64,000 nucleotides of DNA from Eudromia elegans. Lineage: Eukaryota; Chordata; Aves; Tinamiformes; Tinamidae. The position numbers were made by a program, and so were the translations under genes. Shown here piece by piece: positions 1-10,909 of the stretch. Each line of letters opens with the position of its first letter. Positions within the stretch are counted from its first letter, which is position 1. The DNA is taken from assembly GCA_003342815.1 (NCBI GenBank), contig PTEX01000110.1:693652-757651 (forward strand), read 5' to 3'. Under the pieces are notes generated by a model. That model did not search any database. It saw only the letters and a program-made list of their open reading frames with translations, and was not told where the DNA came from.

Positions 1-2082
1 GATGACAAAACTTCAAATTTGCCCAAACACATCTACTGATACACAGTATATGCTTTTATGCACTGCTATCTATCTGGTTAGAAATTCATTGGAAAATATC
101 CATTTTCTGGTATACATATTCTTTGGTAAACGCTGCTTATATTCATATCTTTTAACATCCATCTGTGTGTTTTACTCAACTGAAAGACTAACAATGCATT
201 GTAGTTTACGTCTGGCCTCTAGATGATGCTACAATGCTTTTAACTCTCTGACATTTAGTAATATATTACATGCAAACAGCTTTGAACTACACTCAAAACA
301 TTTGGTACAGTAGTTTAAAAGCAACAGAAAAGTGACTCTGTGGTAAAAACAAGCAAACATAAAACCCCAACAAAACAGAAATACCAAGACTCTTTTCCCT
401 GGAAACTTTCTACTGAAAGTTGATTGATGTTAAGCATAGAAGACAAGATTTTATTAGAACTGGTCTGATGTATTTCACAATACTTTGTGAGACTAAAGCT
501 GGACCAAAATCCTTGACAACTACTCTTACAATCTGTAGCGCCAGCTCTAGAAATCCTCATATTGCATTCTCAGTGTTCTCCAGTGCAAAAAGCACCCTTT
601 GCTTCATTTTGATCCAGCTCAAGGTATAAACTTTTGGCTCACTGATGAATAACCACCAGTAAAATGTGATGTTTCCAAAAGAATTTCCCAGTTCCAGAAT
701 ATACTTTCCTGGTGATTCAGCCTAATTGCACAACACGTTAACTACCACGACATTGTCCAGGTGATCCAACTGGGATCAAGTTCACTTGTAGTTGTCTCTA
801 ACAGCATGCCAGAGCAGGCCTTGGCTGCTCTCTAAACCTTCTCCTTCCCTTTCCTGACCACTTCCTGCTCACCTGCTGCCCAGCTCATGAAAGGATGCAG
901 GAAGTCAACGGCTATGGTTCCAAGTGTGAAAAATTGGAAACGAGTTGCAGGAGGGTCGCCAAGACTGTAAAAAATTAAATTGCCGTATACTTTTTTAGAA
1001 AATCCAACTGGAGCACAGAAAGCTAGTGAATTTTATCTCAGACGCCCTCCCATTGACATGCTGGGAGACTTAATTTTGTGAGAAGAATGTGATGACATTT
1101 TGACAGATACTAGAAACTTGATGCTATTATAAAGCAATCGTGTGCTTTTCAAAACTCCACTGGAAGAGATGAAATTCATGCCATGTTATTTGTTTTAATC
1201 CTTAAAAGAGAAACTATATTCTTTATGTGATGTTTGCTAGCAACCACAAAGAGGTGAATAGCCAACAAGAACCGCCCTATCATGCACATAGCATGTTATA
1301 CTACACAGAGGCTCCAACATAAGTTTTTTGGTAATAAATGCAAACACTACCTTTAAATTATTAAGATACTGCATTCCCAGAACCAGATATGTTCTGATTT
1401 CTTACAGATATGAGGCTGCAAAAGTTTCCTGTCCCCAAAGGCTGAAGGAGTCCCCTACACTACCTGCCTGTACCATCCCTGATGAGCTGGCCTTCTGTAG
1501 CACATTTCTTGATTAAACTGTCAAATATACAAACTGGGACTCATATAAACTGACCAGTACATTAAGATAATGAATTTCTTGTGTGCTCAAATGTGGTTGT
1601 TCATACTTCAATCATAAAAAAGATGAACTGCATGGAGAGCATACTCAGAGCGTTATGTGGTCTGTAAACATACAGGTCTCTGTAAACTGAAAAGAGGAAG
1701 AAAGGAAATCTACATCTTTTTCACCCTTCCCTTTAGTTTTTCAATGCTAGCTGCCACCAAAGACTTTGTGGTCCATAGATAAATATGTCACTGTCTACAG
1801 CTGCATGGAAGATTATTTATGAGAGACAGGGGAGGGGGTTCACATTTGCCTTGCTAGTACATGACACAATCAACTCCTGTGTATACCTCAGGAAGCTGAT
1901 CTAAAGCTTAAAAAAATAGCAGACAATCCTACACTGTCAGGGTCCATCTCAGGGCCACACAACAGTTTATCAGAGCATGTGTATCTGCAGTTACACAGTG
2001 GTGCGTTGATGGGCAAGATAGCAAAGTCTTTTGAAAGGAAGGTGTGGAAAAGATAACAAGATGACCAGCCACTGAAGAAGAG
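1..2082. other. Left-edge flank, no recognised gene
   Basis: AT-rich sequence with only short chance frames. If the - strand exon ending at 2083 is terminal, this would be its 3' untranslated region or flank. A - strand AATAAA lies near 445-450. Confidence 0.6.
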
Positions 2083-2279
2083 TCATTGCTGCCACTTCTG
2101 ACAGTTCTTCAGGCTGGAGCGAGCGTTTTTCATGACAGTCCCTATAACATTAACTGCCTTCATGCCTTGATTAGACAGCAGAGGCTTACCAAGGAAGGGG
2201 CGAATTCGAGCAGGCCGTGCTGAAACAGATGGCAGTGCCACAGCGCTCCTCTTGCCAGCTGCCTTGTAAGAAGCTCTCT
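2083..2279 (-). CDS. Possible terminal or internal coding exon of an unknown gene
   Basis: Read on the - strand, a good acceptor (pyrimidine tract ending TTTTTTATTACAG) precedes an open frame of 64 codons that starts RASYKAAGKRSAVALPSVSA and ends KNCQKWQQ before TGA at 2083-2085. The exon starts with two bases of a split codon. A second reading is possible: a donor TTG|GTAAGC at 2190/2189 would make a 90-base internal exon, 2190-2279, with both ends in phase 1. The stretch is GC- and CpG-richer than its surroundings, including CGAATTCGCC and AGCGCT, which suggests constraint. The protein is basic with no domain I recognise. If real, the gene is transcribed away from PRL and may continue off the left edge. 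Confidence 0.45.
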
Positions 2280-3141
2280 CTGTAATAAAAAAGGCAAGAG
2301 TTCAGTTGACCTCCCATACCACTCACTCACTGCATTAAAAGAGGGAGTCAGCAGAAGAGAAATACTGCAGGATCAGCGTATGGAGCAAGCAGAGGGTTGT
2401 GCACATCCTGATTCTAGCACGCCTGAGATGAGCTCTACTTGCTGGGAACCTGAAGCATTTAGGTTCAGTTCCAACTGGAAATATAAAAGGAAAATATAGC
2501 AAATAATTCCATATATCTGAAAAAATAAAGCCTGACTTGGAAACTAAAGACAACAAACTGGGTCTTTTTGCTCTACTTCATAATGCTCTTAGTATTTCTT
2601 TTAAATATAGACCTATATTCCAGCAGATGCATCTTTGCACAGGAAACCAAAACATTTGACCATCAACAAATGTCTTTGGTTTCAGCATCTTTACACTTCC
2701 CTTTCAAATACACTTACTTCATCTATATTACATCATAAAAAGGCACAGCATAATTCAAAGCAACCTTCAGACTATAAGACTAATCCTATAAAATAAGTGC
2801 TTGTGGTTATAATTCAACCTCTGCCCTTTTTCTTAGTTTTCAAAAGGCACATGGAAACTTTCTTTGGAAGGCATGTCTCTTGGTTTCGTTGTTTTATAAG
2901 TAGAGCAGATTCAACTCATACACACTAATTACAGAAGAGCAGACTTTACCACAACACCCAGTATTTTGTGAGGAAAAGACAGTAATTGACAAATCCACCA
3001 AATGAAAAAGACTGTGGCATGTAATTCTGGTAAAGCCTTTTTTTCCTGCAAGTGCCAGGGCCAGATAATGCACAGGGATGCAGTTTTTCTTTTTCATTCT
3101 ATTGCATGGAAATGCTTGTTTCATAGAGTTCCATAATTAAG

Positions 3142-3168
3142 AAATAATAATAATTATAATAATATAAC
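3142..3168. repeat. AAT-rich trinucleotide repeat
   Basis: Imperfect AATAATAATAATTATAATAA units. Confidence 0.75.
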
Positions 3169-3473
3169 TACAATAAAAGCTTCAAGCAACAGCTTTCTAT
3201 GACAGCTTTAGCACAGCATTTTAGGCTATCATAAAATATAGTTTAATTTCTAAGAAATAGTAAGTCAAATTATACAGAATAGGAGGATGATTTCTTTCAC
3301 CTATCTGCAAGCAATATTCATTTCTCTACTCCAGATCTCTGATACATAATGTAACACCTGAGAGAAAAAAAATATTCTCAAATGGCTATACCAATATATA
3401 TAACCATATGTACTATAAAGCTCAGCCTCCACAGCCATTTTTTTTCCCTAAGGTAGTTGTAAAGTTTGCGACA

Positions 3474-3476
<3 letters not shown>

Positions 3477-3506
<30 letters not shown>
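3477..3506 (+). repeat. Poly-A tract (30 A)
   Basis: Thirty uninterrupted A are followed by GAAAAAGAAAAAGG. The frames crossing it (3408-3722) contain a poly-lysine run made by the tract and are not genes. Confidence 0.97.
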
Positions 3507-3508
<2 letters not shown>

Positions 3509-6063
3509 AAAAGAAAAAGGAATCAGATGTATAATTTTTAAAATCTGTGAAACTGAAATGAGTAATTCCACTTCTGTGGCCAGCCTGGCTAAATGCAGAA
3601 TACTATGGTCTTCTACAGCTCTTGCACTATCAGTGCCATGCAAGCAGGCCATGCTGCACAAGGTATTGATTTCACAAGATGAAAAGCCAGCATCTGGCTT
3701 TGAAACTCATAACCCTTCATAGGCCTTCATAACCCTTGATGCCTTGATGCCCTGGCTCACAGAGCTATTCCAGCTGACCAGCCTTCACCAGGACCTCTTG
3801 GGCTGCTTCTGACTAGCCTCTAGATGCCATGAATGTGCTGGTGGAGGAAGGACTGAAAGACAAGGTTTGCAAAGGTTGGTGCACGAGGTTGGACCACGAG
3901 ACCAACCCCAACCCCCTTTCTGAAAGGAAACCAAGAGAGATTCTCCCTGGGTACAGAGACGAAGGATGGCTACTTGTGATGGTAAGCTGCACCAAACTGA
4001 TGTGGGAAGAATCTAGATGGAAGAAGTGGGAAAGGGAGAAGAAACAAAGCTTGTGTCCCTTTCCCTGCATAATATGACACTCATCCACATCAACCTGATC
4101 AGCAAAATTGATTCCTTCTTCAAGTCCAGGGCTAACTCATGTATGTAGTGTTAACACACATGCTGCCTAGGAATATACTGACTGCTTACAAGACCAGGAG
4201 AAAAGTCTGTGCCCTAGAAAGTGCCTGGAGGAGTTCTGTCTTGCTACATTAAATTAAAAGTTACTGTTATCACCCCTGACTCATTAGCTGAATCCTGTTG
4301 TGCAATCACAGAGGGCAGGGAGTTCTGCCGATCATTAGCAGAGTCAGTCCTGACTGGAACCAACCATGACTGCACGGCTCTGACAAAGCAAACAAGCATA
4401 CAGACTTTCCACTGCATTAACCAGGTGAGGTTTAATCAAATTCTGGTAGGGCCACAAATCAAGAAGACAAAAAAAAGGCTTCCAGAATGCAGTAAATGTG
4501 ACCTGAGGAAAAAAAAAAAACCAACAAACTTGAGCAACTTTGATCCAGCAGCATAAGGTTACACAAGAACAACATCTTGAGGCACTGGAATTTTAATCCA
4601 GGCTGAGGCACCCTAAAACTGTGTTTCTCCTCCTGCGGACTCTTTAGGCAAGGAGATGCAGTTTGCAATAGGCTGAATGTTGGAGTACAACGTGCAGCGT
4701 GTCAAATGATTCAGAGAATAAACACACTCAGGAAGGGCAAATACACAGGCTCCAGAGGCAACACAATAGACTGACCTTCTCAACTTTCTTTCTTCAGCTT
4801 ACCACGTCACCAGACGTAAATGCAGACAAGGAGATAAAATAAATGAAAGATGGATCTCAGTAAGTGGTCAGGTTTTCAGCTACTGCCTGCTCAAGCTGCC
4901 CTGTGTAACAGAGTGCAGGGAGGAACAGGAAAACAAGCAGAGTGTTTCTAGTCAGCTGTTTCAGCTTTAGTACCAACTTGAAAAATAGTAACAGATGCAT
5001 TTTCAAATGGTTCTGAAAAAAAATAAAATAAAAAAGGAGATGGGGGGGAAGTAAAGCTTTGACAAACCTTGTGTTGCAGGTATAGTACATACAATTCTGT
5101 CAAGCAGACAGTGGGCAAAGGCATTATCTGAACGAGTTATATAATATAAACAAGTAATTAGAGATAGGGAAGGCATTTCAGCTGACTGTTTGCCAACAAA
5201 ACACAAATTTGGATTACCCAGACTATCACAAATACACATCAAGCTCAACAAATTGTTACAGCCAAAAGCATTCTTTAAAAGCCAAAACATCTCATTTCAA
5301 GATTTTCAAAACAGTATATTAATATTCTAGTCTCAAAAGGTTTTTAAAACACTTTACTTTTTTTATTCAACAATGAATTAAAATGAAACCAAATGTTTAA
5401 CCTGGAACAGTCCCCTGCACTCTTGATTAGGCCTGAAAAACAAAAAAACAAAAGTCAATTATTTGCACAGCTGGACTACTAATTAGGAAATAAAGCCAAC
5501 TACAACTGATGTCTGACTGGTGACTACCACACTGTACTGCAATGTAGTCTTTGAACAAAAGAAAAAGAACAACAACTAAAGCAGCTTTGAACAACTACTT
5601 TTTAGCTAAAGACTGGATCTCCCAATATAGCCCCATATTGGCTGAAGATTTGTATCACTAAAATTCTGTTATAAAATTTCTATGAACACAAGAAGTTAAT
5701 TGTCTTTCTCTTTGAAGAATAAATTCAAGCCAAGTGGACAAATGTAAGAAGTTTCCTTTAGATTTGAGATCCAAAGCCAAGGGGTGCTGCAAAAGGGTTT
5801 TCATTAACATTGAAAACATTCTCCGGTAATAAAAATGGACCACAGACTAAAAGGAAATAAAGCAGGAGGAAGGAGCTCCTCTGCCCTTGTGCAGAGCTGA
5901 CCCTAGACTGATGACAGCTTTATTTTCCACTTGGCACAGGATGACTTTGGAACTACCCCAGCTGTATGAGAAGTGCTCCCAAAAATGCTGTGGCCCATTT
6001 GTGACCTGAGGCAGAGTCCATCAGCCTGGGAGAAGAAGATCAGTTAACACCTCATCAGAATCT

Positions 6064-6171
6064 AAAAATAAAATAAAATAAAATAAAATAAAATAAAATA
6101 AAATAAAATAAAATAAAATAAAATAAAATAAAATAAAATAAAATAAAATAAAATAAAATAAAATAAAATAA
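6064..6171. repeat. (AAAAT)n microsatellite, about 21 units
   Basis: A perfect five-base repeat runs for about 107 bases. It is the longest simple repeat in the window, and its purity points to recent expansion. Confidence 0.98.
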
Positions 6172-7649
6172 GGTCAAGAGAGGGCACACAAAAGAGAGAA
6201 AATGGCCATATGCAAAAGCAAACTCTTCCACTTCCTAGTTAAAAGATACGGTCAGAGCAGGGCATCTCACTTGTTCCATTCCAAACTGAAAACCAGAGCC
6301 CATTTCCCAGAGGCTTGCCTGCAAACACTAAGCTTTCTGTATTTTAAGCAGTAAACTCCAGTTAAAAACTGCTTGTTATTTCCAAACAAACACTATTTCA
6401 ACTGCCTAAGTGCCCAAAACAAAGAGAGATCAATTCTCAGCCTGGCTCTGCTCAGTGGCCAAAGGGGTGGCAACCAGAGAAATCGACTGTAGCTAGATCT
6501 GAACTAGCACGGCCCAAAGACAGCTGGAGCAGCCCAGGATTTACTGCCACTTATGCAACAAGCTGGACTTGAGAGCAGTTTGGGTTTGGCTGAGCATGAC
6601 TCTGTTTTGCATTCTCTCTACTGCAAAGGGATTGCTTTTGCTCTGTTTATAATCAGTGAAGGAGTTCCCTTCTGTGAGGGGCTATAATACACTGGTTAAT
6701 TATATCCAGCACCAGCCCTTTGTGTACCAGAACAGCAGCAAGGAAACCTCATAGAAATAAGTCAGTCCCATTTTTTTTTTTAAAACCTAATAGCTTGAAG
6801 CCCAGATGAGACTTTCAAGACACACTGGTCCAGCTGAAACACATGCTATCCCCTGCACACCAGGAATGCACCACACAGCAGCTAGAGGCCTAGGCTACTC
6901 CTGAAAGGCAGTGAGTAAACAGCCTACTTGTCAGAAGGAGCAAACACTGAACTGCTTCTCTACAGATGCACCCAGAAGAAGCATTCCTTAAACCTGAAGA
7001 TACAAATGACTTATTGACTTCAAGACTGTGAAGGTCTTAGTCATCAGGTTTAGGGCAAGATGTACACAAGAGGGCTTGAGACATTACAAATGATTACTGC
7101 GTAATAACACACTGATATAAACTCATTCCTGAGTCATTTGTGTACTCTCTGTCTCCAGAGGTAGGTTATTGGGATGGGTGTGCAGGGAGGGATGTTATTT
7201 TTTTAATCTCAGCTTTTTCTTTTCTTTCATTAAACTGTGCTAAGCGGTTAGACCTCTCCAGCCTTTGAGCGTTTCTGATCACCTAACCAGAATAAAGCAG
7301 CAGCATCCATTTCTTTAGAAGATGATGATTTCTCTAAAGGAGAAATTCCCTGCCCTGAGACTTCCTTTATCCTAAGCTCAGGTAAAAAGTGAGTTATGGA
7401 ATAAGAAAAGAACAGCATGATGTTCTGCAGGTGAGGGCAAACAAGAGGCATCCAGAACTGTGTGCACATTCTCATGCATTCAGACATGCCACTCTTAAGG
7501 TCAAATAACAACTTCAGACACTACAGAAAACTCTTCTTTTCCTGGGGCTGCTGCCACTAACACCTCCTCTCACCTCCCACTGTTACAGCCTACTAGCTTT
7601 GTGTGGAGCTCCTTGGGTCTAGACATGTCAGAGCTTAGGAAGAACTAAG

Positions 7650-7972
7650 CATAGACTCACCAAAATGTTGAGGTTAGAAGGGACCTCTGGAGATCACCTA
7701 GTCCAAGCCTCTTGCCTCAGTCAATCAGAGCACATCATCCAGGATGCTATCCAGATAGATAGGTATTGAATACCGCCAAGGATGGAGTCTCCACAGTCTC
7801 TCTGGGCAGTACGTTCCAGTGCTCCATTCCCCTGAAAGTGAAGGTTTTTCTTTATGTTCAGATGGAACTGCCTGTGTTTTCATTTGTTCCCACTGCCTCT
7901 CATCCTATCACTGGGCATCAAAACCTAGAACACCTTTTTTTTTGTAGACTGTCCTCATCTCTACTCTACTGA
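7650..7972 (-). mobile_element. CR1 LINE fragment, reverse orientation
   Basis: The left end reads as the reverse complement of a CR1 3' tail (TTGAGGTTAGAAGGGACCTC, then GGAGATCACCTAGTCCAA). It continues through the typical TGGAGTCTCCACAGTCTCTC segment and the CCACTGCCTCTCATCCTATC region. The terminal octamer repeat is decayed. This copy is older and more diverged than the one at 22.5 kb. The right boundary is approximate. The 68-codon frame at 7766-7972 is part of it. Confidence 0.93.
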
Positions 7973-8798
7973 TATACAACCCCACAGAAATCTGCTCATC
8001 AAAAACTTAGTGAGTCTAACAATGGGATTCAACTGCTTAAATCAAAGTATCTAATGCCTTTTGCATGGGTTGATATCTACGACATTGCTTAGGCCTCACA
8101 GATGCATCAGGGCAGACCCTACCCTCATGGTCAGGCAGGCAGAGGTTGGACAAAACATCTGAGGGCATCTAAAATGGCCCTGGGCCTTGCTTTCAGGCAC
8201 CTGAAGCAGGTAACTGCTACCTGGTGGACCCTTACTGCCGTTTCGGCTTACCTTCTGCCTATTGAATTTCAGTGAGCAACACTTACTTCTAAGCCACAGA
8301 CAAAGTCTGTAGATAGTCTGAACTATTTTCAAAAAAAAGATTCAGTCTTTTCAATGTGTCCTAAATCTTGTCCTAAAAGAAATCTCCCCCAAATTAATTC
8401 ACTCTCTCCTAAGAGACACTTCCCTTAAAAAAAGAAAAAAAAAAAGGTATTTCGTGAAATCTTGGACACAGATTGTAATTTACTTTCTCAATTTGTATGT
8501 GCTGCCTGAATAGCTTTAAGATGTTATGGCATTCAGTGTCAATTTATTCCAAAGGATTATAATCATGCACTACAAGTCACAGAGATGCCATGCTAAAGCC
8601 ATATTGATATGGGATTCAGAATATTTTGGGCTAGAGGATTTACTGGTTTAGTACCTCTTTTGTTCATTTTAAAACAGCTGTCATATTTTGAGTCTTACAG
8701 TGTAATCGCTTTGCAAAGTTGTGTTCCTTCATAAATTAAACTGCTTAAGCAAAAGTGCTTAGTAATGATTTTATATTTTGGCTTAAACACAAACCTTT

Positions 8799-8951
8799 TT
8801 AATTTGTTGTAATATAGCCTGTTCTCCTTGTGGAGCTATCAGCTAATTTAATAGCATCTTTTTCTGCCTTCTTTTTTAGATGAAACTCTCGCAGTCCTCC
8901 CAAAGATCTGATTCTGCCTTCAGGGTTCGCAGAAAAATGAGTAATTTTCTT
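8799..8951 (-). CDS. Possible coding exon with stop, unknown gene
   Basis: On the - strand a very strong acceptor (ten T, then GTTTTTGCCATAG) is followed by 50 open codons, starting KKITHFSANPEGRIRSLGGL, rich in Lys and Arg, and ending in TAA at 8799-8801. A candidate AATAAA on the same strand lies near 8540. The exon starts in phase 0, which matches the end phase of the candidate exon at 10178-10230. The product is not recognised. Chance cannot be excluded in DNA this AT-rich. Confidence 0.25.
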   Translation of the reverse strand, partial: KKITHFSANPEGRIRSLGGLREFHLKKKAEKDAIKLADSSTRRTGYITTN

Positions 8952-10177
8952 CTATGGCAAAAACAAAAAAAAAATTACTTTTAAAATGACCAAGGATCAT
9001 AACTCAAAAAGCAGTCTCTGCACAAATTCTGTCAGATCACACCCCAAAAAGAGCTTGAAAAATAAAACATGGTGAATATAAGAATTTATTATAAGGTCTA
9101 GATTGACAGTAATACTTCTCAGGAGATTTGTGAGAATAAAATCATTAGTATTTGCAAAATGCTTTCAGTATAGTCTTTCCCTTTTGCTTTATTTTGTCGG
9201 TTCTTTAAAAATATGTTTCAGTATGAAAGCATAGGCTTGATCCCTTGGGAATGCACTGCATGCCACATAAACAAGTGATTACACACTATTTACACACCAT
9301 AAAGACACATGTTAAAGGATTTTCAAGGCAGCCTTAAAAATCCAAATTTCAGATCAGTGATTTGGTCTGCATAAAGCACATTTTTTCTTTTCTAAGACAG
9401 AAGGAGCAGAACGCTAAGTTCTCTGAAATCTTCACCATACCAAAGTGTTCCTACTCTGGATGCACTCCTGAAGAACACAGCCTACCATGCATAGGGTTCT
9501 TCAGTGTAAGTCTACATCAGCAATCGACTGGGAGTGAGTAAAATTGACGGAAGGCTATCTTAACTCAAACTGTCCTTGTTTTTGTTGGATTGCACCTATG
9601 CTTTAACATCAACTCTATTTTTATCATTTAATATGACATTCAAAGAAATAAATCCTGTAAGACTTGTTCTTAATGGATTTGCAACATGCATACATATCAC
9701 ACACCATAACATATTTCCATTTCACATTAATCATAGAAGGATAATATATTGGACAGTAAACCATATTTTGACAGGTTTGTGCAAGTTTAGATTCGCTCGG
9801 CCCAGATCTCCTTATCCTAGAATCATTCTCTAGCTGATTTATGTTTCAACACTTTCGTAAGATATTCCTCCAGCCTGTAAGGTTGTTAAGTACACTGCTG
9901 CAATCCAACTTACTATTCCAACTGCCTGTATATCTGAATCAAATATTAAACTCCATTTTAGGGCAATTCATGTTCCCAGAAAGCCATATAAAAGCTTCCA
10001 TTTTCTTTTCACACTTATGCGCTAAGAGTCTTGCCATTTTATGCCATTTAGCTGAGAGAAACACAAAGTGGAATCTACTCATTCAAATCATATACGATGA
10101 TTTGTACACTCTAAGGAAAAGCTGTGATAATGCACACTCAAAGGAAAATCAGAAAAAAAAAAAAAAATCCCACCTAC

Positions 10178-10230
10178 CTTATTGCCACTGGTGTCTTCCT
10201 GCCCCTCAACTTCTATATATCCCACAGAGA
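10178..10230 (-). CDS. Possible 53-base coding exon, unknown gene
   Basis: On the - strand the acceptor CTCTAATTAG precedes a 53-base block with a single open frame (SVGYIEVEGQEDTSGNK) and a good donor AAG|GTAGGT. It enters with two bases of a split codon and leaves in phase 0. These phases fit the candidate exons at 10826-10909 and 8799-8951. It lies antisense within the 191-codon + strand frame at 9841-10416. There is no family match from memory. Confidence 0.22.
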
Positions 10231-10825
10231 CTAATTAGAGATGGACCTGATGCAGCATATTCCGATGCAAAAGCCAAACTTCCAAAGACTGGGGGAAGTT
10301 CTTTCTTGTGTTATGTTTGGTTTGGATTCTTTCTCTTTGTCTGTCTGCTATCACGCCAGTGGCCATTTGCACAGTTTTGTTATTACTGCATCTCATCTCT
10401 ATGGTTCTACCTGTAAAGTCTGGGTACAGAGACTCGCTAAGAATTCAGAGTGTGCTCCACAAAGGCTGCTGTTTTGAGCCATTCATTAAAATGAGGATAA
10501 CTATTTGTGTAAATGTAGAATATGAAATATGCTCGTTCTCCTTTTCAAGACAACCCTGCCCTACAAAATGTTTACTGCTGCGTGTGTAACTTATATTCCT
10601 GTTCGAGCATTTTGTTGTATTTGTCTTGTACTGTGAGCATGAAATACATCACACTGAGAACAGACAGCAGGTGTCACATGCTGGATGTACAAGCAACTTC
10701 ATGTGTAATTGGATAAGTCTAAGTGGGTTGGCTGACACTGTGTTCAGCTACAAAAGGCTGGATCAGCTCCCAGCCAAGGAAAGCTTATCCTAGCACCTCC
10801 AAGATTTCCTCTTAAAACAGCTCAC

Positions 10826-10909
10826 CTGGTAGAATTGCTGCTTGCAGATGATAAGGGTCTTGGCTATCATAGTTTTTATTTCCTATACAACTGGATGGTT
10901 GATTGCACT
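10826..10909 (-). CDS. Possible 84-base coding exon, unknown gene
   Basis: On the - strand the acceptor CATTTTTGTCTGTTAAATTAG and the strong donor CCAG|GTGAGC bound 84 bases with only one open frame (CNQPSSCIGNKNYDSQDPYH then LQAAILP). Both ends are phase 1, so the frame continues into the candidate exon at 10178-10230 through a split Val codon. It is proposed as part of the same unknown divergent gene. Confidence 0.25.

Larger units (their letters stand above)
2280..8798. other. Intergenic or intronic, no recognised gene
   Basis: Apart from the poly-A tract, the AAAAT repeat and the CR1 fragment listed separately, nothing was recognised. A donor-like CAGAAG|GTAAGC on the - strand near 8252 could belong to the hypothetical divergent gene, but no exon is defined. 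Confidence 0.55.

Noticed and set aside
3408-3722. 104-codon frame with a poly-lysine run
   Set aside because: The frame is created by the 30-A tract, and its ends show no coding character.
6064-6171. Regularly repeated array that could suggest a CRISPR
   Set aside because: It is a pure five-base microsatellite with no spacers, in a vertebrate genome.
7766-7972. 68-codon open frame
   Set aside because: It is an antisense reading of the reverse-orientation CR1 fragment.
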